From: 2-02-FULL-55-14 sp964581115
Lineage (GTDB): Bacteria; Bacteroidota; Ignavibacteria; UBA10030
Direction of reading: 5' to 3'
Length of the DNA: 64,000 nucleotides
Assembly: GCA_964581115.1 (NCBI GenBank)
Contig: CAZOMY010000016.1
Span: forward strand, 1-64,000
In this document: one piece after another, positions 44,849 to 54,475 of the stretch
Position numbering within the stretch: the stretch's first letter is position 1
Layout: each line of letters starts with the position of its first letter
Notes under the pieces: generated by a model
The model's input: only the letters and a program-made list of their open reading frames with translations
The model's database searches: none
Told to the model about the DNA's origin: nothing
Position numbers and translations under genes: made by a program

Positions 44849-46402
44849 ATGGCCATTCCCCTGGACGGTTCCAGCCTCTCCATACCCCTCCTGTATCGCA
44901 TTGCGGCACACCATGAGCGGGTGTCGCTCGACGAGCGTGCTTTGAAGCGAGTGAAGGCGGCGCGGCGCCAGGTCGAAACATGGCTCGAGACCGACGAGAC
45001 CGTCTACGGCGTGACCACCGGCTTCGGTGAGTTTGCCAACATCCGGATCGAACCGGCCCAGATCGAAGCCCTTCAGGAAAACCTCATCCTGAGCCATGCG
45101 GTCGGCGCCGGCGAGCCCCTGCCGGTCGATGTCGTCAGAGGCATGATGGCTCTCCGCATCAATGCCCTTCTTCAGGGGCATTCCGGCGTTCGGGTCGGAA
45201 CCCTGAGAAGTCTGGCCGCGGTGTTGAATGCCGGTATCGTTCCGGTGATCCCGTCGCAGGGCTCGGTCGGTGCCAGCGGCGACCTTGTCCAGCTCGCTCA
45301 CCTGGTGCTGGCGCTCATGGGCCGCGGGCACGTGGTCGTCGAGGGGAGCGTGCGGCCCGTGCCGGCTTCGACGGCTCTGCGGCGCGCGGGCATCGCGCCG
45401 ATCCGGCTGTCGGCGAAGGAGGGGCTCGCGCTCATCAACGGAACCCAGATGATGACGTCGGTCGCCGCCCTGACGGTGCACCGGTCGATCCTGCTCCAAC
45501 GCATCGCCGACATTGCCGGAGCGCTCAGCGTTGAAGCATTGCGCGGCAGCGATACTCCTTTCGACGCGCGCATCCATCGGCTCCGGCCGTACGCCGGACA
45601 GCAGTCGTCGGCCGCCAACCTTCGTCGCATGATGCGCGGCAGCCGCCTGCGCGAGTCGCACCGACACGACGACCCCCGCGTGCAGGATGCCTACTCGATG
45701 CGATGCATCCCGCAGGTCCATGGCGCCTCGCGCGACGCCATCGCTTATGCCGAACGGCAGGTCGGCATCGAGTTGAACTCCGTCAATGACAACCCGCTCA
45801 TTTTTCCGGAGACGGGCCGGCACCTGGAAGGCGGCAACTTTCATGGCCAGCCGATGGCACTCGTCCTCGATTTTCTGGCCATCGCCCTCGCCGAACTGGC
45901 GAACATTTCCGAGCGCCGCACGGAGCGGTTGGTGAACGGCTCGCTGAGCGGACTCCCTCGCTTTCTGGCGACGGAGGGAGGATTGAACTCGGGGCTGATG
46001 ATCGCGCAGTACACAGCGGCCTCGCTCGTCTCGGAGAACAAGGTCCTGGCGCACCCGGCAAGCGTCGATTCCATCCCGACGTCGGCGAACCAGGAAGATC
46101 ACAACAGCATGGGCTCGGTCAGCGCCAACAAGGTGCGCAGGGTCCTTGAGAACGCCGAAACCGTGCTGGCGATCGAGCTCCTCTGCGCCTGCCAGGCCCT
46201 CGATTTCGCCAGGACATGGCGGTCGCCCGAGCCGCTGAAGGCCGGCCGAGGGACGGAGGCGGCCTACCGTGCGGTCCGGCGGTCGGTGTCATTCGTCGGC
46301 CGCGACCGCGTGTTGCACCACGACGTGCAGAAGATCCTCGGCCTCATCCGGTCCGGCTCGATCGTCGAAGCCGTCGAGCGGGCTGTCGGCAGATTGTCCT
46401 GA
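44849..46402 (+). CDS. hutH: Histidine ammonia-lyase
   Basis: First enzyme of histidine breakdown; removes ammonia to give urocanate. The 517-residue protein carries the self-made MIO electrophile at Ala142-Ser143-Gly144 in GSVGASGDLVQLAH. Other hallmarks are YGVTTGFGEFAN, NSVNDNPLIF, EGGNFHGQPMAL and SANQEDHNSMG. ATG 44849 is chosen by family alignment; an upstream TTG extends the frame only into the promoter. It diverges from the rest of the hut run, and adenosine deaminase follows 39 bases later. Confidence 0.95.
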   Translation: MAIPLDGSSLSIPLLYRIAAHHERVSLDERALKRVKAARRQVETWLETDETVYGVTTGFGEFANIRIEPAQIEALQENLILSHAVGAGEPLPVDVVRGMMALRINALLQGHSGVRVGTLRSLAAVLNAGIVPVIPSQGSVGASGDLVQLAHLVLALMGRGHVVVEGSVRPVPASTALRRAGIAPIRLSAKEGLALINGTQMMTSVAALTVHRSILLQRIADIAGALSVEALRGSDTPFDARIHRLRPYAGQQSSAANLRRMMRGSRLRESHRHDDPRVQDAYSMRCIPQVHGASRDAIAYAERQVGIELNSVNDNPLIFPETGRHLEGGNFHGQPMALVLDFLAIALAELANISERRTERLVNGSLSGLPRFLATEGGLNSGLMIAQYTAASLVSENKVLAHPASVDSIPTSANQEDHNSMGSVSANKVRRVLENAETVLAIELLCACQALDFARTWRSPEPLKAGRGTEAAYRAVRRSVSFVGRDRVLHHDVQKILGLIRSGSIVEAVERAVGRLS

Positions 46403-46441
46403 CGGTCCACGATCATCGACCATCCGCGAACGCTCTCTGAC

Positions 46442-47551
46442 ATGGAACCCGCTCTCCTTCGCTCGCTTCCAAAGGTCCTCCTGCACGATCATCTCGACGG
46501 CGGGGTCCGGCCTGAGACCGTCATCGAGCTTGCCCGCGAGCATCGCTACGCGGAGCTTCCGACGACCGACCCTGGAGAGCTTTCGGCGTGGTTCCAACGG
46601 GGAGCCCAGCGGGGAAGCCTGCCGTTGTTCCTCGAGGGCTTCAAGCATACCTGCGGCGTGATGCAGACAGAAGAGGCGCTCGAGCGCGTGGCTTACGAGA
46701 CCGTGGAAGATATGCACAAGGACGGCGTCGTCTACTTTGAGACGAGGTTCGCGCCGAGCTTTCACACGGCCGGAGGTCTTCACTGGGAGCGCGTTGTCGG
46801 GTCTGTCATCCGCGGCTTGGAGCGCGGGGAGAAGGAGTTCGGCGTGCGCTGGGGCATCCTGTTGTGTGCGATGCGCCATATGAGCCCGGCCATCTCTCAG
46901 GAAGTGGCGGAGCTCGCCGTCGACTTCCGGGAACGAGGTGTCGTCGGCTTCGACCTGGCCGGGGAAGAGGGTGGCTATCCGCCCAAGAAGCATATCGACG
47001 CGTTCCACTACATTCAGCGCGAGAACTTCAACATCACGATCCACGCCGGCGAGGCCTTCGGCAAGGAATCCATCTGGCAGGCGATCCAGTGGTGCGGCGC
47101 GCATCGCATCGGTCATGCGACGCGGCTCGTCGAGGACATGCGTATCAAGGATGGGAAGGTGTTGAGCATGGGAACGCTGGCGCAGTACGTGCTCGACAAG
47201 CGCATCCCGCTCGAGATCTGTCTGACCAGCAACCTCCACACCGGCGCGGTACGGTCGCTCGACGAACACCCCTTCGGCATCCTTTACAAGTACCGCTTCC
47301 GCGTCACGCTCAACACCGATGACCGTCTGATGAGCGGCATCACCCTCACCGACGAGTACCGCACCGCCGCCGAGACGTTCCGGCTGACGCTCGACGACCT
47401 TGAGAAGCTGACGATCAATGCCATGAAGAGCGCGTTCATGCCGTATCGAGAACGGCTCGAGCTCATCTATGACCGCATCAAGCCCGGGTATGCCCTCGCC
47501 CGAGCTTCACTCGGCCAGGGCCCGGCGTCTGAACCCTACGACCGGAGGTAA
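46442..47551 (+). CDS. add: Adenosine deaminase
   Basis: Deaminates adenosine or 2'-deoxyadenosine to the inosine form. The 369-residue amidohydrolase has the zinc site LHDHLDGGVRPET, the substrate-binding DLAGEE region, HAGEAFG with the third histidine, GHATRL, and the final aspartates in LNTDDRLMSG. Its product stream relates to ahcY, which releases adenosine. It lies after hutH on the same strand, so both ammonia-releasing enzymes may share the hutH promoter. Confidence 0.93.
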   Translation: MEPALLRSLPKVLLHDHLDGGVRPETVIELAREHRYAELPTTDPGELSAWFQRGAQRGSLPLFLEGFKHTCGVMQTEEALERVAYETVEDMHKDGVVYFETRFAPSFHTAGGLHWERVVGSVIRGLERGEKEFGVRWGILLCAMRHMSPAISQEVAELAVDFRERGVVGFDLAGEEGGYPPKKHIDAFHYIQRENFNITIHAGEAFGKESIWQAIQWCGAHRIGHATRLVEDMRIKDGKVLSMGTLAQYVLDKRIPLEICLTSNLHTGAVRSLDEHPFGILYKYRFRVTLNTDDRLMSGITLTDEYRTAAETFRLTLDDLEKLTINAMKSAFMPYRERLELIYDRIKPGYALARASLGQGPASEPYDRR

Positions 47552-47553
47552 CA

Positions 47554-48180
47554 ATGACGCAGTTCGGTCCTGTGACGTGGCTGGGACACGCCTCGTTCAG
47601 GATCGACGACACGCCCGGACGGGTCTACATCGATCCGTGGAAGCTCCCGTCCGGCGCGCCCCCCGCCGACCTGATCTTGGTCACCCATGCCCACTATGAT
47701 CACTTCTCGCCCGAGGACCTGCACCGTATCCGCACGCCTCGCACCTTCGTCTGTTGCACGGCCGACGTCGCAGCGGCGCTTGACGGGTCTGTCACCGTCG
47801 TCGAGCCCGGACAGTCGCTGACCGTCGGTCCGTGGTCTGTGCAGACAATCGCGGCCGGCAATATGCGGAAGGAGTTCCATCCGCTTGCGAAACGTTGGGT
47901 CGGTTACGTGCTGACGCTGAGCGAAGGCCGCACAGTGCTTCACACGGGCGACACAGACGCGCTGCCGCATCACGATGCGCTGAAGGTCGACATCGCCCTG
48001 TTGCCGTGCGGAGGAACGTATACGATGGATGGCGATGAGGCGGGAAGGCTGGCGGCGCGCATGTCGCCGGGGACGGCGATCCCGATGCACTGGGGGGATA
48101 TTGTCGGCACCCGCGCAGATGCCGAAACGGTGATGCGGCACTACGCTCCGACGGTCATTCTGGAACCGGCCCGGCGGTGA
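47554..48180 (+). CDS. MBL-fold metal-dependent hydrolase
   Basis: A 208-residue metallo-beta-lactamase-fold protein of the UlaG-like type. The metal motif is VTHAHYDHFSPED, with HTGDTDALPHH and a final MHWGDIVG supplying the remaining ligands. The start has a near-perfect GGAGGTAA ribosome binding site that lies within the 3' end of add. The substrate is not predictable. Its last 26 bases overlap the end of hflX on the other strand. Confidence 0.85.
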   Translation: MTQFGPVTWLGHASFRIDDTPGRVYIDPWKLPSGAPPADLILVTHAHYDHFSPEDLHRIRTPRTFVCCTADVAAALDGSVTVVEPGQSLTVGPWSVQTIAAGNMRKEFHPLAKRWVGYVLTLSEGRTVLHTGDTDALPHHDALKVDIALLPCGGTYTMDGDEAGRLAARMSPGTAIPMHWGDIVGTRADAETVMRHYAPTVILEPARR

Positions 48181-49453
48181 TCGTTCCGCCGGCATCGCGG
48201 ACGATCTGACGGACCTGCCGTTCGTCCCGTGCGGCCAGGCGCACGGTCAGCAAGGCCACGTCTCCGTCGTAGCGTTGCTCGGTCACCTCGGTGAGGTTGA
48301 ACAGCTGCGAGATCGCTCGTTGCTGAGTGTGCTCGAGCCGCACGACCACCTCCCGGAACTCCTGCTTCAAGAGCGCCACGAGGGCTTCCTTGAGGCCCAG
48401 CAGGTTGATCCCTCGCGTTGCCGAGATGAAGACGTGCGACGGATGCTGGTGGGCGACGGTCCCCAGAAACCCGCGGTCCGCGAGTCGGTCCACCTTGTTG
48501 AAGACCATGAGCGTCGTTCGGTCGGCCGCGTTCAGCTCGGCCAGCGTCTCGCGCACGACGGCGATCTGTTCCTCGTACGACGGATGCGAGACGTCGACGA
48601 CATGCAGGAGGAGATCTGCCTCGGTGACCTCCTCCAGGGTGCTCTTGAATGAGGCCACAAGGTGGTGGGGGAGCTTTCGGATGAATCCCACCGTGTCGGT
48701 CATGAGGATCGCGTTGCCCGGCCCAAGGTCAACGTATCGCGTCGTCGGATCGAGCGTCGCGAACAGCCGGTTCTCGACGAACACGTCCGAACCCGAAAGG
48801 ATGTTCAACAGCGTCGACTTGCCGACATTGGTGTAGCCCACCAGCGCCGCGCGCAGGTGCTTGCGCCGGCCCTTCCGCTGCGTCTCCCGCTGCTGCCCGA
48901 TGCGCTCCAGCTTTTCCTTCAGGTGACCGATCCTCGTGCGGATCATCCGCCGGTCGGTCTCGATCTGCGTTTCCCCAGGGCCCTTCGTGCCGATGCCCCC
49001 AAATTGCTTCGAGAGGTGAGTCCACGCGCGCGTCAGTCGGGGGAGCAGATACTGCAGTTGCGCCAGCTCGACCTGGGTTTTCGCTTCGCTGGAGCGCGCG
49101 CGTGATGCGAAGATGTCGAGGATCAGCCCGCTCCGGTCCAGCACCTTGCAGGCCAACGCCGTTTCCAGGTTTCGGACCTGTACGGGCGTCAGGTCGTCGT
49201 CGAAGATGACCAGCGGGATCCGTTGCTCCTGCACGAGCGTTTTCAGCTCATCGACCTTTCCCTTGCCGATGAACGTGGCCGGCTCGAACCGGTCGCGGTC
49301 CTGCGTCATGCGGGCCACGACGTCGGCGCCGGCCGTGTCGGCCAGCAGTTCCAGTTCGTCGAGCGAGTCGGCCAGCACTTCGCGCGTTGCGGTCCGGGTT
49401 GATACGCCGACGAGCACGCATCGCTCACGGCCGGAAGATGCAAGTTCGATCAC
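48155..49453 (-). CDS. hflX: Ribosome-associated GTPase HflX
   Basis: A 432-residue GTPase that splits stalled or hibernating ribosomes. The N-terminal domain has the glycine-rich GKGKVDELK and a helical RSSEAKTQVELAQLQYLLPRL. A linker with GGIGTKGPGETQIETDRR precedes the G domain: G1 GYTNVGKSTLL, G2 FATLDPTTR, G3 DTVGFIRKLPHHLV, G4 NKVD and G5 SAT. A C-terminal domain follows. All features of an active protein are present. It overlaps the BatA-like gene upstream by four bases. Confidence 0.95.
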   Translation of the reverse strand: MIELASSGRERCVLVGVSTRTATREVLADSLDELELLADTAGADVVARMTQDRDRFEPATFIGKGKVDELKTLVQEQRIPLVIFDDDLTPVQVRNLETALACKVLDRSGLILDIFASRARSSEAKTQVELAQLQYLLPRLTRAWTHLSKQFGGIGTKGPGETQIETDRRMIRTRIGHLKEKLERIGQQRETQRKGRRKHLRAALVGYTNVGKSTLLNILSGSDVFVENRLFATLDPTTRYVDLGPGNAILMTDTVGFIRKLPHHLVASFKSTLEEVTEADLLLHVVDVSHPSYEEQIAVVRETLAELNAADRTTLMVFNKVDRLADRGFLGTVAHQHPSHVFISATRGINLLGLKEALVALLKQEFREVVVRLEHTQQRAISQLFNLTEVTEQRYDGDVALLTVRLAARDERQVRQIVRDAGGTITAGPVPE

Positions 49454-51561
49454 GATGCGCCTCGATCATCACGTGGTGTGCTGCGCGCTGCCACGATGCT
49501 CTCTGCCACGGCGACGAGCAACGCTGCCAAAAAAAAGAATCTCCAGAGCTCGGTACCGATCCGCGCCTCCTGCACGGCCTCAGCCAGATCGGCCGACGGC
49601 GTCACAACGGTCCATTGACCCTCATCCAAGCCGACCGACGTTAGGAATGCCTCACGCTCCTCCTCCGTCGACGGCGTCGTATCGGTCTCCCGGTCGTCGA
49701 TGACGACGGCGAAACGATCGACGTCACGACCCTCCATGCGGACGGCATAGACGCCCGTTGCATCCAGAGGTCCGATCCTGAGAACGGTTCCCACAGGCGT
49801 GGAAGTCGGGGCGACAGTCAAGGACCTCCGGTCGGGCGATGTGACCTGGGCGGCTCCCGACATGCCGGGAGGCGTCGGAAGGTCCACGGTCCCTCCGGCC
49901 ACGACGACGGGGCGGATCTCCTGGGCCCCCGCGACGACAGCGAGACTCCGATGGAGGAGCGGAACGAAGAGCCCCTGCGTCGGCAGGTTGCTCCATCGTT
50001 CGTCAGCGGCCGCGGACATCGCCACCGCGCGTCCCTGTCCGACGGGCATCTCCACGAGGAATGGCTGGCCGTTGGAGAGCGTCACGACTGCGATACCCGT
50101 CGGAGGGATGCGCATCGGCAGGCTCCGCCGGATCTCCGGCGTCGGCATACGGCGTCGGCTGCGCTCCGTCCGATCCGTAGCTTGAAACATCCCTTGGAAG
50201 ATCGGATGGTCGAGGTCCGATGACTGAAAGGCGATGAACGAGCCGCTGGCGGCCGTGTCCGGCGGAGCATTGCCCAAGCCGAACGATTCCCCCAACGCGC
50301 CCCAAGCGCCGGCCCTGACAGAAGGGATCAGAACAAGGCCCGCGCCCCGTTCGACATAAGCCCGAAGGCGACCGGCCCATCGATCGATCGCGGGTTCGCC
50401 CGCAGCGGTAACATACGCGTCATAGCCGGGCAAACGGCTCTCGGAGAGACGATCGGGCGCGACGGCGTCGATCTGCAGTCCGGCGCCGGCGCTGTCGGCG
50501 CGGACCTGCAGCGCCAGTCGCAGATAGCGGAGGTCCTCATCCGACCCGATGAGGAGGATACGGCGTTCTTTTCGGATGCGGATCACGAAGGATCGGGCAT
50601 TGTCGAATTCAGCGTCGTCGCCTTCGACGACCACCCGGCCGGTCATCCAACCTTCGGTCCTCGGTACACCGGAGAGCGCAGCGTCGATCATCGACCCCGC
50701 TGCGAGGTCGTAGGCGCGTTGGTCCACCCGGTCGGACCCGAAGAAGAGACTGGCCGTGATGCCGCGCGCCGTCGTGGTGGCGCGGTTGGCCAACGTCACC
50801 TCGACCGAGAACGGACGGCCAAGGTCGACGAGCGCGTTCCCGAAACGCACGGCGGCGAGCGAGGCATTCTCGGCCACGGCCTCCCCGACCGGCACCATGA
50901 ACGCGTGGATCGACGGGTCCTGGAGGACGGGGAGCGGATCAGGGGATGAACGATCCAAGAGCGTGCGTTGCAGGTCGGAGATGATATACAGCTCCTTGTT
51001 CGCGCTCCGGGCCTCCGAAAGGATCGTCCCCGCCTTCTGCAAGGCCTTTTCCAGCGGCTGACGGATGGACGAGGCCCTCAAGCTGGCCGCGGCTTCGAGG
51101 GCAACCGCATGCACCGTGGATAGACCGACTGGCGCATTCGACGAGAACGGGATGACAGCGACCTCGTCTCCTTCGCGTAACGAACGAATGATGCCGGTCG
51201 CAGCCTCGCGTGCACGCCGCAAGCGCTCCCCCTGATCGTCAACGACCGTCATGCTGGGCGAATCGTCCATAAGGATGACGGCGGAAGAGCGTGCAGCGGC
51301 TCCCCATGCTTCAGGGAGCGTGCCTTCGAGCGTGGGTCGGCCGAAGGCCAGCACCAGAAGGATCACGAGCAGGGTTCTGAGCAGCAAGAGGATCCATTGC
51401 TGGATCCGAAGCCGCCGGATCCGGGATCGCTGGAGCTCTTTCAGAAATTCCAGGGTGCTGAATTCGATCGTACGGAGACGCCTCAACGTCAGCAGATGCA
51501 AGACGAGCGGGATCGCAGCGGCCGCCAGACCGAACAGCATGAATGGCTGGAGGAAGGTCAT
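49450..51561 (-). CDS. BatA-type membrane protein with VWA domain
   Basis: A 703-residue protein with an N-terminal BatA segment (two membrane helices, FLQPFMLFGLAAAAIPLVLHLL and WILLLLRTLLVILLVLAF), then a von Willebrand A domain with the metal-ion site ILMDDSPSM. A long region with beta-rich and glutamine-amidotransferase-like parts follows (FIRIRKERRILLIGS, YVERGAGLVLIP), and a last membrane helix lies near the C-terminus. Such proteins occur in FCB bacteria near MoxR/DUF58 genes, which are not present here. Function is unclear; an envelope stress role has been suggested for Bat proteins. ATG 51561 is chosen because it places the first helix at the N-terminus. Confidence 0.82.
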   Translation of the reverse strand: MTFLQPFMLFGLAAAAIPLVLHLLTLRRLRTIEFSTLEFLKELQRSRIRRLRIQQWILLLLRTLLVILLVLAFGRPTLEGTLPEAWGAAARSSAVILMDDSPSMTVVDDQGERLRRAREAATGIIRSLREGDEVAVIPFSSNAPVGLSTVHAVALEAAASLRASSIRQPLEKALQKAGTILSEARSANKELYIISDLQRTLLDRSSPDPLPVLQDPSIHAFMVPVGEAVAENASLAAVRFGNALVDLGRPFSVEVTLANRATTTARGITASLFFGSDRVDQRAYDLAAGSMIDAALSGVPRTEGWMTGRVVVEGDDAEFDNARSFVIRIRKERRILLIGSDEDLRYLRLALQVRADSAGAGLQIDAVAPDRLSESRLPGYDAYVTAAGEPAIDRWAGRLRAYVERGAGLVLIPSVRAGAWGALGESFGLGNAPPDTAASGSFIAFQSSDLDHPIFQGMFQATDRTERSRRRMPTPEIRRSLPMRIPPTGIAVVTLSNGQPFLVEMPVGQGRAVAMSAAADERWSNLPTQGLFVPLLHRSLAVVAGAQEIRPVVVAGGTVDLPTPPGMSGAAQVTSPDRRSLTVAPTSTPVGTVLRIGPLDATGVYAVRMEGRDVDRFAVVIDDRETDTTPSTEEEREAFLTSVGLDEGQWTVVTPSADLAEAVQEARIGTELWRFFFLAALLVAVAESIVAARSTPRDDRGAS

Positions 51562-51608
51562 AGGCGGCGCGTTTGCAGGATTGGATGAGCAAGGTCGGCC
51601 ATCCAAAT

Positions 51609-51637
51609 AACGTAATGGGAAGTGCCTCGATTCGCAA
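51609..51637 (-). promoter_or_regulatory. Predicted promoter of the BatA-hflX pair
   Basis: On the minus strand TTGCGA (51637-51632), 17 bases, TACGTT (51614-51609). It has the shared TTG-N20-TAnnTT form. It sits 15 bases from the divergent promoter at 51652. Confidence 0.55.
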
Positions 51638-51651
51638 GGCGGGACGTTTCG

Positions 51652-51680
51652 TTGCAGGTCCCTGCTTCTTTCGGTACTTT
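51652..51680 (+). promoter_or_regulatory. Predicted promoter of the patatin-barrel gene
   Basis: TTGCAG (51652-51657), 17 bases, TACTTT (51675-51680). The start codon at 51689 is only about eight bases from the -10 element, so the mRNA would be almost leaderless. No ribosome binding site is visible. Confidence 0.5.
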
Positions 51681-51688
51681 ATCATGCT

Positions 51689-54442
51689 ATGGTCCGAACG
51701 ATCACGATCGCCGTCCTGCTCGTTGCGGGTGTCGCGCATGCGCAAGTGCCCGACACGGTTCTTCCCAATCAGCCGACGGCCACGATCACACCGGCCTTCG
51801 ACGGCCGCCGTTCATGGATACCCAATCTGGTGCCGTATGAGTCGGTCCGGCGACCGAAGGTGGGCCTGGTGTTGAGCGGTGGCGGCGCGCGCGGCATCGC
51901 TTCGATCGGCGTACTCAAGGCGTTCGAGCGACGCGGCATCCCGATCGACATGATCGTCGGTACGAGCATTGGCAGTATCATCGGCGGATTGTATGCCGCC
52001 GGCTATTCGACCGGGGAGTTGGATCGGCTGGCTCTGACGTTGGATTGGGCCGAAGTGCTCAGCTACGACGACGATGCCCGGCGCAAGGACATGTTCCTTG
52101 ACCAGAAACTCGCCAATGACCGTTCCCTGGTTGTGCTCCGCTTCGACGGCTTCGAGCCCGTCATCCCCGCGGCCTACTCTACGGGGCAGCGCCTCACGTA
52201 TCATTTGAATCTCCTGGCCCTGCAGGGCATCTACCATCCCAGCCCCAGCTTCGATGATCTCCGGGTGCCGTTCCGCGCGGTTTCGACCGACCTGATCTCT
52301 GGACGGCGTTATGTGTTCAAGAGCGGTGACCTGTCCGAAGCCATGCGTGCCAGCGTTGCCGTGCCTCTGCTCTTTGCGGCCGTCCGCAAGGACACGATGG
52401 AACTCGTCGACGGCGGTCTGCTGTCGAACATGCCGGTGGACGTGGCGCGCGAAGAGGGAATGGACCTCGTCGTGGCGGTCGACGTCACCAGCGCCCTTCG
52501 ACCGCCCGGCGCCGTCAGCGCGCCGTGGGAGATCGGCGAGCAGATCTTCGGCATCATGATGCAGGATGCGAACCGTCGGGCCCGGGAATCGGCGGACGCG
52601 GTCATCACGCCGGCTCTGGGCGATCACCTGACGTCGGATTTCACGGGCCTGGCCACTCTCATGGCAGCCGGCGAAGCGGCGGCCGATTCCGTCCTCGACC
52701 GGCTCGAAGAGCGCATCGCGGACCTGCGTAAGGTGCTTCTGCAGCAACCCGGCGACCGCACCTATCTTCGTCCGGTCATTGGCTACGATGCCACGCTGAT
52801 CGATCGCGAACGGCGCTCGACGATCGACGCTCTCTCTCAGCGCGACACGATCTCGGACGGCGATTTGCGTCAGCTGGTGACCGACCTCTACGCGACCGGC
52901 GCGTACGAGCAGATCGTCGCCGATGTGACTCCCCTCGAGAATTCGGCGCGCGTGTTCATTCGCGGGCGACGCCATCCCGTCCTGCGGGACATCGCCGTCT
53001 CTGGAGCAACGGGCGACCGTGCCGACAGCCTTCAGCGGGTCTTTTCTTCATTGGTCGGCAAGCCGTTGAATCCTCTTCACGTCCAGCGAGCGGTGGAAGA
53101 AATGCTCATGCTCTACCGCGCCACAGGACTCCCGATCGCGCACGTGCAGTCGATGTCGTTCGACCCTGCGAACGGGTCCGCGACCGTCGCGATCGACGAG
53201 GGGATCATTCGCCGCATGGATATCGTCGGGACGCAGAAGACGAAGGACTATGTCATCTGGCGCGAGTTGCCATTCCGACGGGGCGACGTCCTGCAATCGT
53301 CGAAGGTTGCCGAGGGCCTGGCCAACATCTACAGTACGAACCTCTTCGAGCAGGCCGCCATGTCGGTAGAGACGGAGGGGGAAGGGGACGGCCATCACGT
53401 CGTGAAGATCACGGCCCGTGAGCGCAGCACGGAGCTGATCCGCGTGGGTCTCCGCGTCGATAACGAGCGGAACATCCAGCCGTCGGTCGACGTGCGCGAC
53501 GAGAACTTCCTCGGGATCGGGGCCGAGTTGGGTCTCCGTGCATCCGGCGGAACGCGCAACAGCACCCTCGTAGCCGACTTCAAGGCTGTCCGGATCTTCG
53601 ACTCGTATCTGACGAGCGATATTCGGGCGTACGTGGCCAGCCGCGATATCAACGTCTACGGCGATGCTCCCAGGACACGTGACGACCGCTTCGACCGGTT
53701 GCGGATCGGCGAGATCCGCGAAACGCGCCGCGGCGGCTCGCTGTCCTTCGGGACCCAGTTGGAGCGCCTGGGGAACGTGACGGTCACCGGCCGCTGGGAG
53801 CGACACCACGTCTACAATATCTTCAACGCTCCGATCACGAACGAGCAGTACGACATCTCATCGATCCGTTTTGCGACCCGCATCGACACACAGGACCGGT
53901 ATCCGTACCCGACGGATGGGGTCAACATGAGCTTTCTGTATGAGACCGCCTTGGTACGGACGGCCGGGGCGATCGGTTTCACGAAGCTGTACATCAGCTA
54001 CGAGGTCGCCACGTCGTTGGGGCGTCGGCATACCATCATTCCCCGTGTGCGTCTGGGTCTGGGAGACGATGCCGTCCCGACGTCCGAGCAATTCTCGCTC
54101 GGCGGCGCAGACTCGTTCCACGGGTATCGGGAGGACAATGCCCGCGGCCGTCAATTGCTCTCGACCAGCCTGGAGTATCGCTACCGACTCCCGTTCCGGG
54201 TGTTCGTCGACACCTATCTGAAAGCTCGATACGACATCGGCTCCATCTGGCTTCGCACGGAGGAGATCCGGCTGGTTGACCTGAAGCATGCCGTGGGGTT
54301 CGGCGTCGGATTCGACACGCCGGCCGGCCCCGCCGAGATCGCCGTGGGACGCAGCTTCTACTTGCGGAGCGATCTCCTGGAACGGCCGTTGGCACTCGGC
54401 CCGACCGTGATCTCGTTCAGCATCGGTTACCCGCTCGACTGA
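51689..54442 (+). CDS. Patatin-like phospholipase with POTRA and outer-membrane barrel
   Basis: A 917-residue exported protein. After a signal peptide (about 1-19) the patatin domain has GGGARGIASIGVL (oxyanion loop), the nucleophile Ser93 in GTSIGS and the catalytic Asp241 in VDGGLLSN. Residues 350-570 contain POTRA-like repeats (FIRGRRHPVLRDIAVSGA, GIIRRMDIVGTQKTKDYVIW). The C-terminal 340 residues form an Omp85-type barrel with GGADSFHGYREDNARG. The layout resembles PlpD-type autotransporters, in which the barrel anchors the lipase at the outer membrane. The catalytic dyad is intact. The downstream phosphatase gene follows after 33 bases. Confidence 0.88.
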   Translation: MVRTITIAVLLVAGVAHAQVPDTVLPNQPTATITPAFDGRRSWIPNLVPYESVRRPKVGLVLSGGGARGIASIGVLKAFERRGIPIDMIVGTSIGSIIGGLYAAGYSTGELDRLALTLDWAEVLSYDDDARRKDMFLDQKLANDRSLVVLRFDGFEPVIPAAYSTGQRLTYHLNLLALQGIYHPSPSFDDLRVPFRAVSTDLISGRRYVFKSGDLSEAMRASVAVPLLFAAVRKDTMELVDGGLLSNMPVDVAREEGMDLVVAVDVTSALRPPGAVSAPWEIGEQIFGIMMQDANRRARESADAVITPALGDHLTSDFTGLATLMAAGEAAADSVLDRLEERIADLRKVLLQQPGDRTYLRPVIGYDATLIDRERRSTIDALSQRDTISDGDLRQLVTDLYATGAYEQIVADVTPLENSARVFIRGRRHPVLRDIAVSGATGDRADSLQRVFSSLVGKPLNPLHVQRAVEEMLMLYRATGLPIAHVQSMSFDPANGSATVAIDEGIIRRMDIVGTQKTKDYVIWRELPFRRGDVLQSSKVAEGLANIYSTNLFEQAAMSVETEGEGDGHHVVKITARERSTELIRVGLRVDNERNIQPSVDVRDENFLGIGAELGLRASGGTRNSTLVADFKAVRIFDSYLTSDIRAYVASRDINVYGDAPRTRDDRFDRLRIGEIRETRRGGSLSFGTQLERLGNVTVTGRWERHHVYNIFNAPITNEQYDISSIRFATRIDTQDRYPYPTDGVNMSFLYETALVRTAGAIGFTKLYISYEVATSLGRRHTIIPRVRLGLGDDAVPTSEQFSLGGADSFHGYREDNARGRQLLSTSLEYRYRLPFRVFVDTYLKARYDIGSIWLRTEEIRLVDLKHAVGFGVGFDTPAGPAEIAVGRSFYLRSDLLERPLALGPTVISFSIGYPLD

Positions 54443-54475
54443 AACGTTCGTCCACGACAGCCGTAGAGACAGGAT

